DNA of 64,000 bases from Talpa occidentalis (GCF_014898055.3 NW_023604295.1:97789591-97853590); one strand, 5' to 3'. Positions 1 through 10,769 are shown, counted from the first letter of the stretch. A program made the numbers and translations. The notes: generated by a model not told the origin, from the sequence alone.

Positions 1-1554
1 TAGCTTGGCCTCATTTGGTCACCACATTTTTATGCCTTGGGACAATTTGTAAAATGTTCAAAAACCAGCTCATCTTTCAGTTCAAATTTTCTCCCTTCAG
101 AGACCTCCCTCCCACAAATTTTCTTGGATGGGATAATTCTGAGGGATGTTCTTCACTATTTTACAGAGTTCATCCACAGGATTAAGCAGCAGCTCATTTA
201 ACAATGAGCCAATCTAAATAAAGAGTGAAACTAAGGCAAGTTCAAATCACCAGCAATTGAGTTTATTCAGGACTAGCAAAGGATTTTCAATTCAGGAAAC
301 ACATGCTATTGCAAGCTACAGGTGAGTCTGCTGGGCCTGGTGTGGGCTGTGTTTATGGGAAAGGAATGCATAACCAGAGTGCCAACAGTGCATGTGTTGG
401 CTTGAGGATGGGGACAGCTTCTTGGCCGATGTCATTGATGAGGACATAAGTTTCAATCTTCTCTAAAGCCAGTGTTTACTGGTTATCCGTCTCTCAGTTC
501 TTAAGTTCTGTTCTTCTAAGTGTGCATGCATTGGACTCTCCACTTCACATCTTCTGTTCTCTTTTAGATTGAAGTTCTTTCCCCAACGTGTCTTTTATTG
601 GACCGCCTTTCCTATCCCGCATTAGTTTTCCTTTCTTCTGTTGGTGTCCCCTTTACTTCCCAAATAAATTACTTGTATTGAATCCTTGTTTTAGGATCTG
701 CTTCTGAGATACTCAAACCTAGACATCCTCTCATAAAATGCTCCTCTTTTTTGATATGGCATTACCTGACCGCCTTCCTTGAGCCATAATAGCAGGATTC
801 TGGGGAATGTAACTTACCGATTTGATATAAAAATATTATCCCCATTACACCCATTACCCTGTAGCCCTTTGTGCTCTCAAGCAAAGGACATGACTCTAAA
901 TATTCCTCCTTCTGAACTATTAGGAGCTAATTGTTTCTCCAGAATGGATTTCTCAACCACTACACATCACCCACCTAAGTTATGCAGAGCTTGGCTATTA
1001 TGCAAGGTTCTTACTCCCACCACTAGGAGACACTATTTTGTGCCCAGGAAGCCAGATATCCTCTAAGATCCACCCTTAGTCTTTACTGCCCGAGGGAAAG
1101 AGTCATCCTTCTCATGGGAACCATTCTTGCTCTTGTTCTGTGTCAGCCTTTCCCTCCCTACGTCAAGACACTGACTCAGAATGATGTAGCTTTTGGTTTT
1201 AATCCAACCTGTGGTACCAGCATGCTACACACTGTTTCTTACAGGTTTCTAACCTTTCTCAGGAGCCTCCTAATCTTCTGGGAAACAAAGGAAATTATCG
1301 ACAGGAGAATAACCAAAGATAATTCTCCTTGAAATCATTTCATTAATCTCAGGGTGGGAATGGTCTTTCCTAGTACGATACAAAATCCAGAAGTAATAGA
1401 AACAAAAGAGCAATAAGTTTGACCAATATTTAACATTTCTGAATTGTTAAAAACGTAAAACTTTTAAACAGTGGAAAAAACACCCAAAGATAATTATCCT
1501 TGAACACATGAATATTAAGCCACTTAACCCCACAAAAGGGAGGAACTGTTAGTT
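1..1554. other. Upstream intergenic sequence
   Basis: This stretch lies upstream of the NMNAT3 promoter. I see no exon with recognisable protein similarity; the ORFs in it are short and show no family motifs. Bases around 590-720 include an AATAAA at 662-667 followed by a T-rich stretch and resemble the 3' end of an old retroelement, but I cannot name the family. No CpG island or clear simple repeat is present. Confidence 0.5.
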
Positions 1555-1645
1555 TCAAATTTGGAGAAGGAAACAGGTTTTGTAAAGTGACTTTGCCCAA
1601 GGTCACTTGTGGAGCCACACTTCACACCCAAGATCCTTGGTCTTC
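1555..1645 (-). repeat. MIR SINE fragment, reverse orientation
   Basis: The block reading gaaggaaacaggt, then gactttgcccaaggtcact, then an acccaagatcc-like segment follows the order of the MIR core in reverse complement (gaggaaactgag, cttgcccaaggtcacacagc, gaacccagg). It is diverged and short, so limits are approximate. Confidence 0.55.
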
Positions 1646-1976
1646 AGTAGCTGGCCAAAGGGAGGCGAGAGCAGAGAAGAAGGAAAACTGAACAGAGAAA
1701 GGGGAATGGCTGAACTCTCTGAGGGGAGGTGGGGTGGCAGAGAGGGAGTGGATCAGCCCCTTCACCTGGGCTACATTGCTGCCAACTGTACCCCCGCGCT
1801 AATACAAGAGGGACACATATGGGCCTACCTAAAAGTGGTGACAGTGGAACCACACAGCCAACCTCAGGGGAGCACTATGAGGATCTCGTGACGGGGCAGG
1901 GTCTGAGAGCCAGCTTGATGAAGCACTCTCCATACTAAGTGAGAACTTGTCACTGACATTAGAAGTTGGAAATGAA

Positions 1977-2258
1977 GGGCCTCCTCTGGTGGTGCAGGCG
2001 GTTGAGCGCAGCACTAGGAAGCTGCCCACAGCCTCTGCAGTGCAGGTTCAATCCCTGCGGATGGTAGAGCAACCCACATGGCATGGCAGACCTCTCCTGT
2101 CTTGCCCACTGCTCCCCTCAGCAGTGTATTTCATCAGTCTGCCTGTTCTGTTCCCCTCTCTGTCTCTGGTGACTCCTCTCACCCTTCTGCACATCTGGCC
2201 TGTACCCCGGTTCTTGTATAAATAAATAAATAAATCTTAAAAAAAAGAAGAAGAAGAA
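1977..2258 (+). repeat. tRNA-derived T+ SINE
   Basis: It starts with gggcctcctctggtggtgca and ends with cttgtataaataaataaataaatctt plus an A/GAA-rich tail (gaagaagaagaagg). The head holds an A-box-like segment and a degenerate B box (ggttcaatccc). The body contains ctcccctcagcagtgta, shared by nearly all copies here. The end tgtaccccggttcttgtat places it in the subfamily with the ACCCCAGTTCTTGTAT end. Confidence 0.85.
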
Positions 2259-2389
2259 GGTGGGAATGAAGTGCATCATCCTTAATATCTCCAGTTCACT
2301 CAGGAAATTGAAGGAGCAGAAAGTAGAGCAAGGCTGAGGGAGTGGAAAGCTTGCTGGCAAGGCTGGTGACCACAGAAGACATATAGGGG

Positions 2390-2664
2390 CAAACGCTGGC
2401 TTGTGGTTACTTCACACAGCCACTTCCAGGTAGCAAAGGGGAAAAGTCCTTAGGCATCAGAAAAGCACCAGAACAGCAGAAAGTCCCCAAGAACCCTTAT
2501 AAAAAGGAAGTCTGCCTTTACCAGTAATGGGCTCTGCTCTTGGACCCCCTCCTGCTGTCAGGAGTCTTTTCTTGCAATAAACCTGAACTTGCTAACTTTC
2601 AGTCCAGTGTGTCGGTGCTTATTCTACAGTCTCCGAGACACACACGAACCCTATCAGACGGCAA
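2390..2664 (+). repeat. Candidate solo LTR of an endogenous retrovirus
   Basis: A TATA-like element (cttataaaaagg, about 2497) is followed about 80 bp later by an AATAAA (2577-2582), then a segment ending gacggcaaca near 2664. The order TATA, poly(A) signal, short U5-like stretch, terminal CA is that of a gammaretrovirus-like LTR. I see no primer-binding site, gag, pol or env nearby and did not find the 5' TG boundary or a target-site duplication, so a solo LTR or a chance resemblance are both possible. Confidence 0.4.
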
Positions 2665-3420
2665 CAAAATCCTGTTGACAGAAACCAAAGAATCTGGGTC
2701 TAGAGGGTCCCTTATTGCATGGACCCTGGGAGGACAGGAAGTTATGGAGGCCTCTGAATGGAGAGAGGAAGCCAGGTCCCTGAGTGAAGCAAATCCAGGA
2801 AGTAAACTACCTGAGAAGATATCAGGAGGATATGGACCTGAATTGCCAAGGTTTGTTTCAATACCTTTTCTCATTCCAAATAAATGTTCGTTTGCAAAGC
2901 TTGATTCTGTAGGGCTTTCTGAAATAGCCCTCCCTCCCGCTCCCCACACCATTGTATAAGCTGCAGGTCCCAGAAGAATCTTCATCCACTTCTGGCTGAG
3001 GTCTCTGAGCTCACCAGAGCAGGATATGACAGCAGAGGTATAAATTTGTCAGGAGAAGGGAGACAGGGGCTCAGTGAAACAGTAAATCCTCATCTAACAT
3101 GGCAGAAAGTCAATAGATAAATCAAGAAATTGCAATATAAGCTTATTTTCTTAGTGACAAGGGGGTGACCACAAGAAGGACTAAACTGAAAAAATGATAT
3201 AAGGGACTATGTGTGGTAAGCAAGTGAGACGGGCCTGTTGCTTTCATTTTAAGAACATCTAGATACCTTTACTTCATAAAAAAAAAGTGTCCATGTTTTA
3301 CTTGTATGTTTAATTCAATCTTAAAAATGTAAAAGTAAACGGGAATGAAAATGAGGAAATTTTAAAAAGGAGAATAAAGAGAAAATGTGCGAAAACATAA
3401 CCCAAAAGAGCATGCCATAG
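2665..3420. other. Intergenic sequence before the CpG island
   Basis: No gene or recognisable repeat is seen. Composition changes from mixed to AT-rich (about 3240-3420, many A runs) just before the abrupt GC jump at about 3425. Short ORFs here show no family similarity. Confidence 0.5.
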
Positions 3421-3429
3421 TCAGGGGAA

Positions 3430-3790
3430 GCAGCAGGAGGGAGGGGTGTGGGCGGGAGGCGTGGCTTGGGCCGAAGGGGCGGGATGCAGGGGGCCTGTCC
3501 CCTTAGGCCCCGCCCCAGTGAAGAGGGGGTGCCGATGTCCCTGTGACTCCGCCCACATTGGGGAGCCGGGGAGTGGGGGCAGGCCGGGGCGCCTTAGGCC
3601 CGCCCCCCGCGCGGGGAGGGGCGGACTCGCCGGGACTGGCGGCGGCGCTCGGCCTAAGGTCGGGAGAGCTGTCCGGGTTGGGCCCCGGGTGCAGGCCCGC
3701 GCGCGCGGCCTAGGCCCGAGTCCTCGGCGGCCCCCGGGGCTCACCGAGTGCCTGTCTTGTGGAGCCTCGCGACGTGCAGGTAAGCGCAGC
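3430..3790 (+). promoter_or_regulatory. NMNAT3: CpG-island promoter of NMNAT3
   Basis: GC content and CpG density rise sharply at about 3430 and fall after about 3790, in a window that is otherwise AT-rich and CpG-poor. There is no TATA box. GC-box (Sp/KLF-type) motifs are visible at about 3477-3484 (ggggcggg), 3508-3516 (ccccgcccc) and 3549-3555 (ccgccca), with an inverted CCAAT box ATTGG at 3557-3561. Several CCTTAGGC-type palindromes and a G-quadruplex motif also lie here. It sits 54.5 kb upstream of the first NMNAT3 coding exon on the same strand and contains a strong splice donor, so assignment to NMNAT3 is an inference from position. A divergent antisense transcript from the same island is possible. 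Confidence 0.8.
3600..3779 (+). other. NMNAT3: Probable untranslated exon 1 of NMNAT3 (5' limit unknown)
   Basis: The 3' end is set by a consensus donor, gacgtgcag|gtaagc, with GT at 3780-3781. The 5' end cannot be read from sequence; 3600 is a nominal position within the CpG island. No ATG is present between 3600 and 3779, so if spliced to the exon at 58258 this exon would be purely 5' UTR and the first ATG met by a scanning ribosome would be in exon 2. Intermediate alternative 5' UTR exons inside intron 1 cannot be excluded. Confidence 0.6.
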
Positions 3791-4054
3791 CTGGCCAGCC
3801 CTGCGAGACCTCTGCCTTCGCGCTCAGAGGCCGAGCCCCCAATCCCGAGCAGGCACTGGGGTGACAGGTGGCAGCGTGCTGCGCAGCTCGGGAGTCTGTC
3901 CCGGTCCCCCAGAGCGCCTCCCCCCTACCCTCACGCGCAGCTCATTGTCACCCCAGAATTATCAACCCGACCCCCCTACTGCTGTGGCTCTGACTCCAGC
4001 CCAAAGGAGTCGAGTTCGGATCCCACCTTCAGCTCTCCTGCTTCAATAGATACA

Positions 4055-4320
4055 AATAAGTTTCCAACAAATACTTAACCGTGTGTGAGACGCTCGCTCA
4101 TGGTGCTGGCCAAGGAATGTGGTGCCCGCCCTCGCGAACCTGACTGTGTAATGGGAGAACCCCACAGCCTGAAGATATGAGCAACAGAGGTGTTCAGGTT
4201 TTGACTGTGGAAGTTTTGGGAGAGCTTTTAACCGGTGGCCCCCTTCTGTAAAGGATGCTGGAGCTGACTCTTCAGTGAGAATCCGAAAGTTCCAGTGTGG
4301 ACAACAGAGCACACATTTTC
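4055..4320 (-). repeat. L2 LINE fragment, reverse orientation
   Basis: The segments caacaaatacttaaccgtg, tggtgctggccaaggaatg, a gtgcccgccctcg-like block and gggagagcttttaa follow the order of the reverse complement of an L2 3' region (aacaaatatttactgagtg, ctgtgctggccaaggaa, gtccctgccctca, gggagagcttcc). Identity is moderate and limits are approximate. Confidence 0.5.
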
Positions 4321-5419
4321 TTTGGGAGAGACTAGCTTGTTTGAAAAAAGGAAGGTCAGTGGGACTCCTACAGATTGCTGGAGGAAAGCAAGTTCCGTAA
4401 CTCTCTGTAAAATGGGCCCTTCTGACTGCTGGATGCTTGAGCTGTTGAATGTAAATCCTTAATGGTGTTAAAGGTGTGCAGTGAGTGAAGTAAAGGTGAA
4501 GACTAAACAGGGTGCCTGTCTTGGAGCAGACTCACTTCCCCTCTCTGTGTCTTCCCTTTCCTTGTCTGGGTAGAATCTCTCAAACTCTCTGCTGTCTAAA
4601 ATGATGACAGGTTTGACCATTCACTCTTGAGACATTTAACTACTGCCCGCTGAACACTGGCTTTGAGCGTTCAGAGAGAAGTCAGAACTCCTGAACCGAC
4701 AGTTCGGCCCCATGGGCTTTGGGAGCCAGGGATGGCTCTGACCCCTGGCCTTGCTCTGGAAAGCCCCTCTGCCTGCTGCCTGATACAGAAAGTGCCACCT
4801 GTTGCTTCCAGCTCCATGAGCCCCCTTTTTTCCTCTCTTCTCCACCCCCCCTCCCCATCACAAGTCTCCCCAACTGAGCATCAGTTTCTTCCTTACTTTC
4901 ACAAAATCTTCCTAGAGGCAACATTGCTGCTGGGCTATTGCTGAAGATCCCTCAGATCTTGAAACCCCAAAGATTTAGGAGAGTTCTTTGGAAACACTGT
5001 CAACTTATTGGCTTCAATTGATCCCACTTTCTATGACTGTTAACTCACTGGTGTTGACTCAGGATTTGTTCCATGAAAGTGGGACAACACAGTTAAGAGA
5101 AGAGTCTGATATGGTTTGTGAATAGTGGTTAAAAAAAAAAAAAGGGTAGATGTTAACAGAAGGGTGCTGGAGGGGGAGACAGGGCCTCTGTGCAGCCCTG
5201 TTGCCCCTCGCAGGCTGTGGCAATATCAGCAGCCTCAGAGAGAAGGGAAGTACTAGGCCAGGCAATCACAAACTTGGATTCGGATTCTTACCTATCACGC
5301 CCCAGCTCTGTGACAGACCTGGGCAGGTCATTGTGGTCTGACTGTGCAAGCTTAACATAGTACTGGCATATGGTTGGCCCTGAAGAAATGTTTAGCTCCC
5401 TCCTTCCTCAAAATGAACT
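4321..5419. other. Intron 1, unique sequence
   Basis: No gene or clear repeat is seen. A 13-base A run sits at about 5131-5143. A short MIR/L2-like 3' end may be present at about 5340-5400 (ctggcatatggttggccct then aagaaatgttt), too short to call firmly. Confidence 0.45.
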
Positions 5420-5545
5420 AAAATAGAAATAATAATAGCGCCTAACTCCAAGGTTTATCATGGAGATTTAATCAGTTCATGTCCTTAAAATACATAGAGC
5501 AGTGCCTGAATTGTAGGAAGTTACTGTTACTACATTTGCTATTAT
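5420..5545 (+). repeat. MIR SINE 3' half
   Basis: The block aataataatagcgcctaac, then aaggtttatcatggagattt, then agagcagtgcctgaa, then ttactgttactacat matches the order of the MIR 3' portion (aataatagtacctacc, ggattaaatgag, gaacagtgcctggcacat). Confidence 0.6.
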
Positions 5546-5930
5546 TCTGTATTCTAGGCAAAAATTGGTGAAACAAGATAGGCAGAGGTTGGGATGTGGC
5601 GGTGAGTGGGGTGACTCTGAGGGACTGTGCAGGGTGATTAGCTGTGGGAGTTAAGTTATCTGCTGCATTGGTTTTACCCGAAAGCATCAGCCTGGCAGGA
5701 AGAAGGGTGTTCTCTACGTGATAACAGGCCTCTGGACAGCCACACTGTCAGAGGCCTGGAGAGCTGGCATGTCTTTGAAGACTCAACCCAAAGAAAATGC
5801 AGCAGAACTGTATTATCTCCCAAGTAGTCTTGGGAGAAAAATAGGATTGAAAAGCTCTAAAAAGTTTTTTATTGGGACTATGTCCTAACCCCCAGCTGGG
5901 TGTGGGTTTCCTGTTACCCTGGCCTAGTTT

Positions 5931-5955
5931 TTTTTTTTAAGATTTATTTATGTAT

Positions 5956-6002
<47 letters not shown>

Positions 6003-6252
6003 TGCAAGCACTGGGTACAGTCAGAAGCACAGGAGGGTGAGAGAATTCACCAGAGCCAGAGCGGGGAGCAGAGCAGGCAGAAGGACCGAAGTACACTGCT
6101 GAGGGGAGCAGCGGACCGCAGGAGAGGTCTGCGGGCCATGTGGGACCCTCCTCCAGTGACCGGGGAGCAGCTGGGGATCAAACTGGCACTGTAGAGCCTG
6201 CGGGCAGCTTCGCAACCCAGCGCTCAACCCCTGTGCCACCGGGGAGGCCCAT
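5931..6252 (-). repeat. tRNA-derived T+ SINE with expanded (TTTA)n tail
   Basis: The reverse-strand copy starts with a T run and aagatttattta and ends caccggggaggccc. It is flanked by the target-site duplication ccctggcctagttt at 5917-5930 and 6253-6266. Its AATAAA-type tail has expanded to about 60 bp of (TTTA)n at about 5943-6002. The internal gcaagcactgggtacagtca places it in the younger subfamily (CTGTACCCAGTGCTT end). Confidence 0.92.
5943..6002. repeat. (TTTA)n microsatellite within a SINE tail
   Basis: Roughly 15 units of TTTA with one early interruption (tatgta). It grew out of the AATAAATAAAT tail of the enclosing SINE and is probably length-polymorphic. Confidence 0.9.
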
Positions 6253-6511
6253 CCCTGGCCTAGTTTTGACCCCTGCGCTGCCCTCTAATGCATGTGGGAG
6301 TTGCCCAAGACTAGTCTTGGAGCTGTGGAATCCAGTTCTGTAAGCCCTGCAGTTGACAGAGTAGTGAGCCTAAAATGAATGAATGAACATGAACACTCAA
6401 GGCTAACTAACTTCTCTGTGTTTAAGTGTGCTACTTAAAGAAAAAAGTATGAAGATAGGGAAAGATCACTAGGTTTTTAACCACTTGCTACGTGCCAAGC
6501 ATTTTTATGTA

Positions 6512-6760
6512 GGTTGCAGCTTAGTGGTAAACAGCCCAGCTTTGAAATCAGGTGAAATTGCCTTTGACCTCGTCTGTGTCATAGAAGCTGTTACCTCAGT
6601 TGGCATCTATAAATTAGGAATCATTGTACCTATAGGTATTTCACAATTCAGAAGACTGTTATAAGCATTCAGTAATACTCTTAAGTATATGAAGTACTGC
6701 CCTCAACACATAGCACTTGGTATGTTAAGTGTTAAGTGAAAAATAGCTGCTATTTATTTA
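6512..6760 (+). repeat. MIR SINE, nearly full length
   Basis: The order gcttagtggtaaacagccc, tttgaaatcaggtga, gctgttacctcagtt, aattaggaatcattgtacct, cacatagcacttggta and tagctgctattta follows the MIR consensus from head to tail. It is about as diverged as expected for this old mammalian family. Confidence 0.7.
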
Positions 6761-7585
6761 TTAATCCTCCCAATAATTTCCACTGGGATGAAGAAATGGA
6801 AGACCATAGACACAGATGGGAGGTGTTGATTCTGAACTTAGTCCCATCTGGAAGCAAAGACTCTCTGCAGACACTAACTAGACAGCTTGTGTGAAATGAA
6901 GTAAACTTTATGTGCATTTCATTCATTACTTAAAGTACTTGACTATGTGAAATCTTAAAAGGAAAAAAAACTGCAAAATGATAATTTATGTGCCTTTCAA
7001 GTTCAGGTATTTTATCTTCTAGATAAATCTTCCATGCATCTATGTTAAACCACTTTGGGCTGTCGAATCTCTTAAATAAAGTGGCTTGTCCTGACCACTG
7101 TCTGTCTTTGCTCGTTTATCATAATTCCCTAGTAAAGGCAGACAGATCACATTTTGCAGGGCAGGCCTTGGGACAGGAGCTCCTGCCCCATGATTCTAGC
7201 TGTGCAGTTCTGCATGTGGTGTTTAACAAACTGTAGTGGACATAGACCCGCCGCACCAACCTAGGAACTAGGAATAGAGAAACATTCTGCACCTAGTATG
7301 AGTTTGGGGAAATCAGCTCCCAGGAAATCCAGGGTTCTCAGTGATGACTTTGGGGTGAAAGTGCTTGGGCAAGTGTGGCAGTGTCTCCTGGAACCAGAGC
7401 TACTTGTCCTTTCCACCCACGTGTGCGTGTGTGTGCCTCCTGCTCAATTAAGGTCTGACCCACATCTCTGTGTCTCCCTGTTGCCCCCGCCTCTGTAGAG
7501 AGCTGTCCCTAAAACTGGAGCAAAGGCAGAGTCACTGCCTGTTGCAGAAAAGACTTTCTGAATCCACCTTGTTATCCCATAGTCC
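6761..7585. other. Intron 1, unique sequence
   Basis: Mixed AT-rich sequence without recognisable exon or repeat. A run gtgtgcgtgtgtgtgcctcc near 7421 is a short TG-rich patch. Confidence 0.45.
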
Positions 7586-7589
7586 CAGG

Positions 7590-7720
7590 GGGTACCTCTC
7601 AGCTTGCTGGGCCTGCCCTTCTCCAGCTCCCCTGGAGTTGCCTTCTCTTCTGGACTGTGAGCACTTCCACTGTGGGACCAAGTGTTCCTATTACCCAGCA
7701 CTGTGCCTGGCTCCTTGTCC
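7590..7720 (+). repeat. L2 LINE 3'-end fragment
   Basis: The block ttctggactgtgagcactt, then gcactgtgcctggctcctt follows the L2 3' end (tagactgtgagctcctt, cagcacagtgcctggcacat). Short and diverged. Confidence 0.45.
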
Positions 7721-8608
7721 TCCCTCCTTCTCTTCTGTCTATAAATTCTTAAGTAGTCCTGCAGATTAGCATGCTAACAAAAATGATACAATCTCAACCC
7801 TTCATGTAATAATAGCCTGCAGACATTATGAGGTAAATTGTTAATTAAAACAGAATTAAGCACACAAAACACACACACAGTGTTAAATTATAAACTGGAC
7901 TAACTGCCATGAAGGTGTGCCATGAGAATGTGTAAAGTTAGAACAGATAGGGAAATATAGTAGTATCAATGTAGATAGAGTAGGGCTATAAATGTTGTCT
8001 GGGGGCTTATATTCATTATTTATGTAACTTTGAAGACCGCTGGGTAGTATTTTTCTATAAATTTTAGTAAACAGTGTTTATGCTGCCAAGGTAATTTTAT
8101 TAAGAATGTGTTCTTTTAAAAGTAATTGTGCTTTGCAACAGAAATGGGACAATAATGCTCATACTCCAACTACTTAACCCTTTATGGCTGCTGTCTGCTC
8201 CGGTGCTCCAGCATCACTCGTCTTTTCTAGGGTGGCAGGAGCAAGCAGTGCAGCTCATCTGAGGCTAGACTTGGTGCAGGGGACCCTGGAACTCTCTCCC
8301 TTTGGAGGACAGAGTGTATTAAGAGCCTATTGTTTCCTTTGACTCCCCGGACACACCAGGTTGAGGATCCAGCGTGGATTTTACCATGTCATAGTGGGCA
8401 GAGCTCACTGCTCTTGTCAGAAGGGCGGGCTACTGTCTGCCTCCAGCTGTGGTGGGTAGAGCTGGGAGTGATCCTAACCCCGCAGAGCCAGGCTGTCTCA
8501 GCACAGTCCTTCTCCAGGAGCCAGTGGTCCTCCCGAAGGATACACGTCTGCCTTTCAACCCATTTGGTTCCACTGAGAACAAGGGGAAAATCACACTGAA
8601 AGACCCGT
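7721..8608. other. Intron 1, unique sequence
   Basis: AT-rich from 7760 to 8170, then more balanced. No exon or repeat that I can name. A short CA patch (acacacacac) lies at about 7868-7877. Confidence 0.45.
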
Positions 8609-8731
8609 TTTTTTTTTTTTTTTTTTTTTTTTTTGGGACCCTCGCTGGTGGCCGGGGAACGAACCTGCGCTGCAGAGGCTGTGGGTAGCCTCGCAGCCCA
8701 GTGCTCAACCGCTGCACCACCAGGGGAGGCC
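8609..8731 (-). repeat. Short (head-only) tRNA-derived SINE
   Basis: The reverse-strand copy has a long T run at about 8609-8634, then tgggaccctcgctggtggc, the tRNA-like head with a B box (ggttcgttccc in sense) and the end caccaggggaggcc. It lacks the usual body with the CAGCAGTGTA block and the AATAAATCTTT end: poly(A) begins directly after the gcgagggtccc segment. Flanking duplications ctgaaagaccgtttt-like at 8596-8611 and 8732-8747 (one mismatch) show that it inserted in this short form. Confidence 0.88.
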
Positions 8732-8747
8732 CTGAAAGACTCGTTTT

Positions 8748-10044
8748 AAAGAAGACATGATCCAAATAGCCCCAGGAAACTTTCTTTCTCTATGACTGAA
8801 TATTATTAGAGAGTTATTTTATTTGTTTGGCCAGAGCTGTTGACAAAATACATCTTCAATTCCCACCAGATGTAGACCTTATTACTAGAGATGAGCTGCC
8901 GCCTTTCCCGAAGCAAAGGAAGGAAACGAGCATCGTGGTGCAGAAAATGAAAAGCCCCCTCCCGCTTCTTGGTGGGGTGGGTTTAACCACTGTATTCCCA
9001 GGGCACAGCATTTATAGAATTGTAATCATGTGGCTCTGAGCCATGGAGAAAAGAAGTGGCTCTGGAAATTTCCCTTCCATAAGGCTGACATACAGTGATG
9101 GTATTTATGCCTCTTGAAAGTGCATGTTAAGTGGTAGGTATTTATGAAACAGGTTCTGAGGAGTAAATGTGTCCATCAGTCAACATGGAACTTTTTAGAG
9201 CTCCTAAGACGGTTTTAAATTAGAGTCAATCTTCTTTCCTGCTGCCCCCCTTCCATCAGCCCCCTCCCATGCTTCCTCTCATAAAAATCAACTGTCAAGA
9301 CAGGATGCAGCCCAGTAGGAGTGTTGGAACTGACTGGTAGCAGCAGAGTTAACCTGTTAAAGGCAGTGTGGAATTTAGTTCCTTGTTCCCGTCCTTCCCA
9401 CCTAGACATTGTGTTTTGAAGAGAGGCAAATGTGGAGCGAAGTTGTCCAGCGCCTTCAGCCTGATTGCAGCCTAACCCCACTCACCAGCAGCTCCACTCA
9501 GCCAGTGTGATGGTGCAAAAGGTTTGCAATAGTAGGGCTGGGGGTGAAAGGTGATGAAAACAAGAGGTGCACACTAACTAGAATCTGGGCTCAATAAATG
9601 GGAGATAATGAAACGTCAGCCCCAGTGAGGGGATCACACCAGACCAAGAGCAGGCTTGAAAAGGCAGGAGAAGTTTCTCTGAGCAGGTGACCATGAAGAC
9701 AGAATGCCTGCTGCAGGAATTAGTGTGTAGGAGTCTAACCTGAAATCAGTGCAGGCTTTCAAATGTGCATTTTAAATAACATAAATAGGTATTTATTACA
9801 TGAGCCCTTTACTTAGTATCAAAAACTGCTTTTCTTTTTAATTCTCCCTTCTGGCCTTCATCTGGGGAACTTTTATGATGCTACTGGTCATTCTTCTCAT
9901 AATTTTTTTTTTTGAGAAACAGTGTTGGTGTCTGTAGCACACTTTATATTTTGTGAGTAATCAGAGGACTGCAAATGATAAGAGGTTTCTGACATCACTG
10001 AAATGCCACTCATTACCCTTTGGCTTCCTCTGGGAATCCATCTC
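8748..10044. other. Intron 1, unique sequence
   Basis: No exon is recognised. An L2-like reverse fragment may lie at about 9600-9740 (tctctgagcaggtgaccat), not firm enough to annotate separately. A T run is at about 9901-9913. Confidence 0.4.
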
Positions 10045-10395
10045 AAGAAAATAATGTGAAAGGTGAAAAGAGCTACTGTATAAAGATGCCTTATTATTTA
10101 TAATAGTGAAAACTTAGACCTGAATACATGGTATAGGAGGATAGGCCAATAATAACAGAAGACCAGGTTGATAGAATATTATACGGTACTTAAAATGTGA
10201 AGTGCCATGGAAACCATTACATGCACAGTGGACAGATAACCATGACATTTAAGATGGAAAACAGTCTGCAAGGGAAGACACAAAATGGAACAATAGTTGC
10301 ATGTGAATATTGGAACTAGGGATCTTTTTGTTTTCATATTTCAAACATTTTATATTGTTTTATTACTGATGGAACTGTTTTTTCATTCTAAAATG
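10045..10395 (+). repeat. Ancient L1 3'-end fragment
   Basis: The words ttatttataatagtgaaaac, aatacatggtataggagg, gatagaatattatacggta and taaaatgtgaagtg follow the order of old L1M-type 3' ends (tttataatagc, caataatagg, atggaatattatgcag). It is strongly diverged with no open frame. Confidence 0.45.
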
Positions 10396-10709
10396 GTCTT
10401 TATGTGGTTTGCAGTTTTAAGGGTAGTGCATCAGTGACCTTATCCTGAATTCACTCTTCCAATTAACAATCTCTAAAGCCAGACTTAGCTCCATGGTTTG
10501 GACTAAGGGTCACATTCTGGGTCCCCTGGTTGGATGGCCTGCAGATGTGCTCACTTTGGCCCTGGAGGCTCAGAATCTCAGGATTTTTAAGTTAGGAAGG
10601 CTGTTGTCTCTCCCTGCACTGCAGCCTCCTATCCCTCTGCATCCTTCCACTAGTCACTAGTGGAAAGGGGTCTCAGTTTCAACGTTTGGGTTGGTCTCAG
10701 CAGCCTCTG

Positions 10710-10710
<1 letters not shown>
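10396..10710. other. Intron 1, unique sequence
   Basis: No exon or named repeat seen. Confidence 0.4.

Positions 10711-10711
<1 letters not shown>

Positions 10712-10766
<55 letters not shown>
10712..10766. repeat. (CA)n microsatellite
   Basis: About 55 bases of uninterrupted AC/CA dinucleotide, followed by a degenerate tail (tgcacacatacacc). It is likely length-polymorphic and can adopt Z-DNA. Confidence 0.97.
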
Positions 10767-10768
<2 letters not shown>

Positions 10769-10769
10769 C

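Noticed and set aside
3446..4078. A 210-codon + strand ORF through the CpG island
   Set aside because: It is a GC-rich reading frame (Pro/Arg/Gly/Ala rich) across promoter, the exon 1 donor at 3780 and an L2 fragment. GC-rich islands lack stops by composition. No domain is visible.
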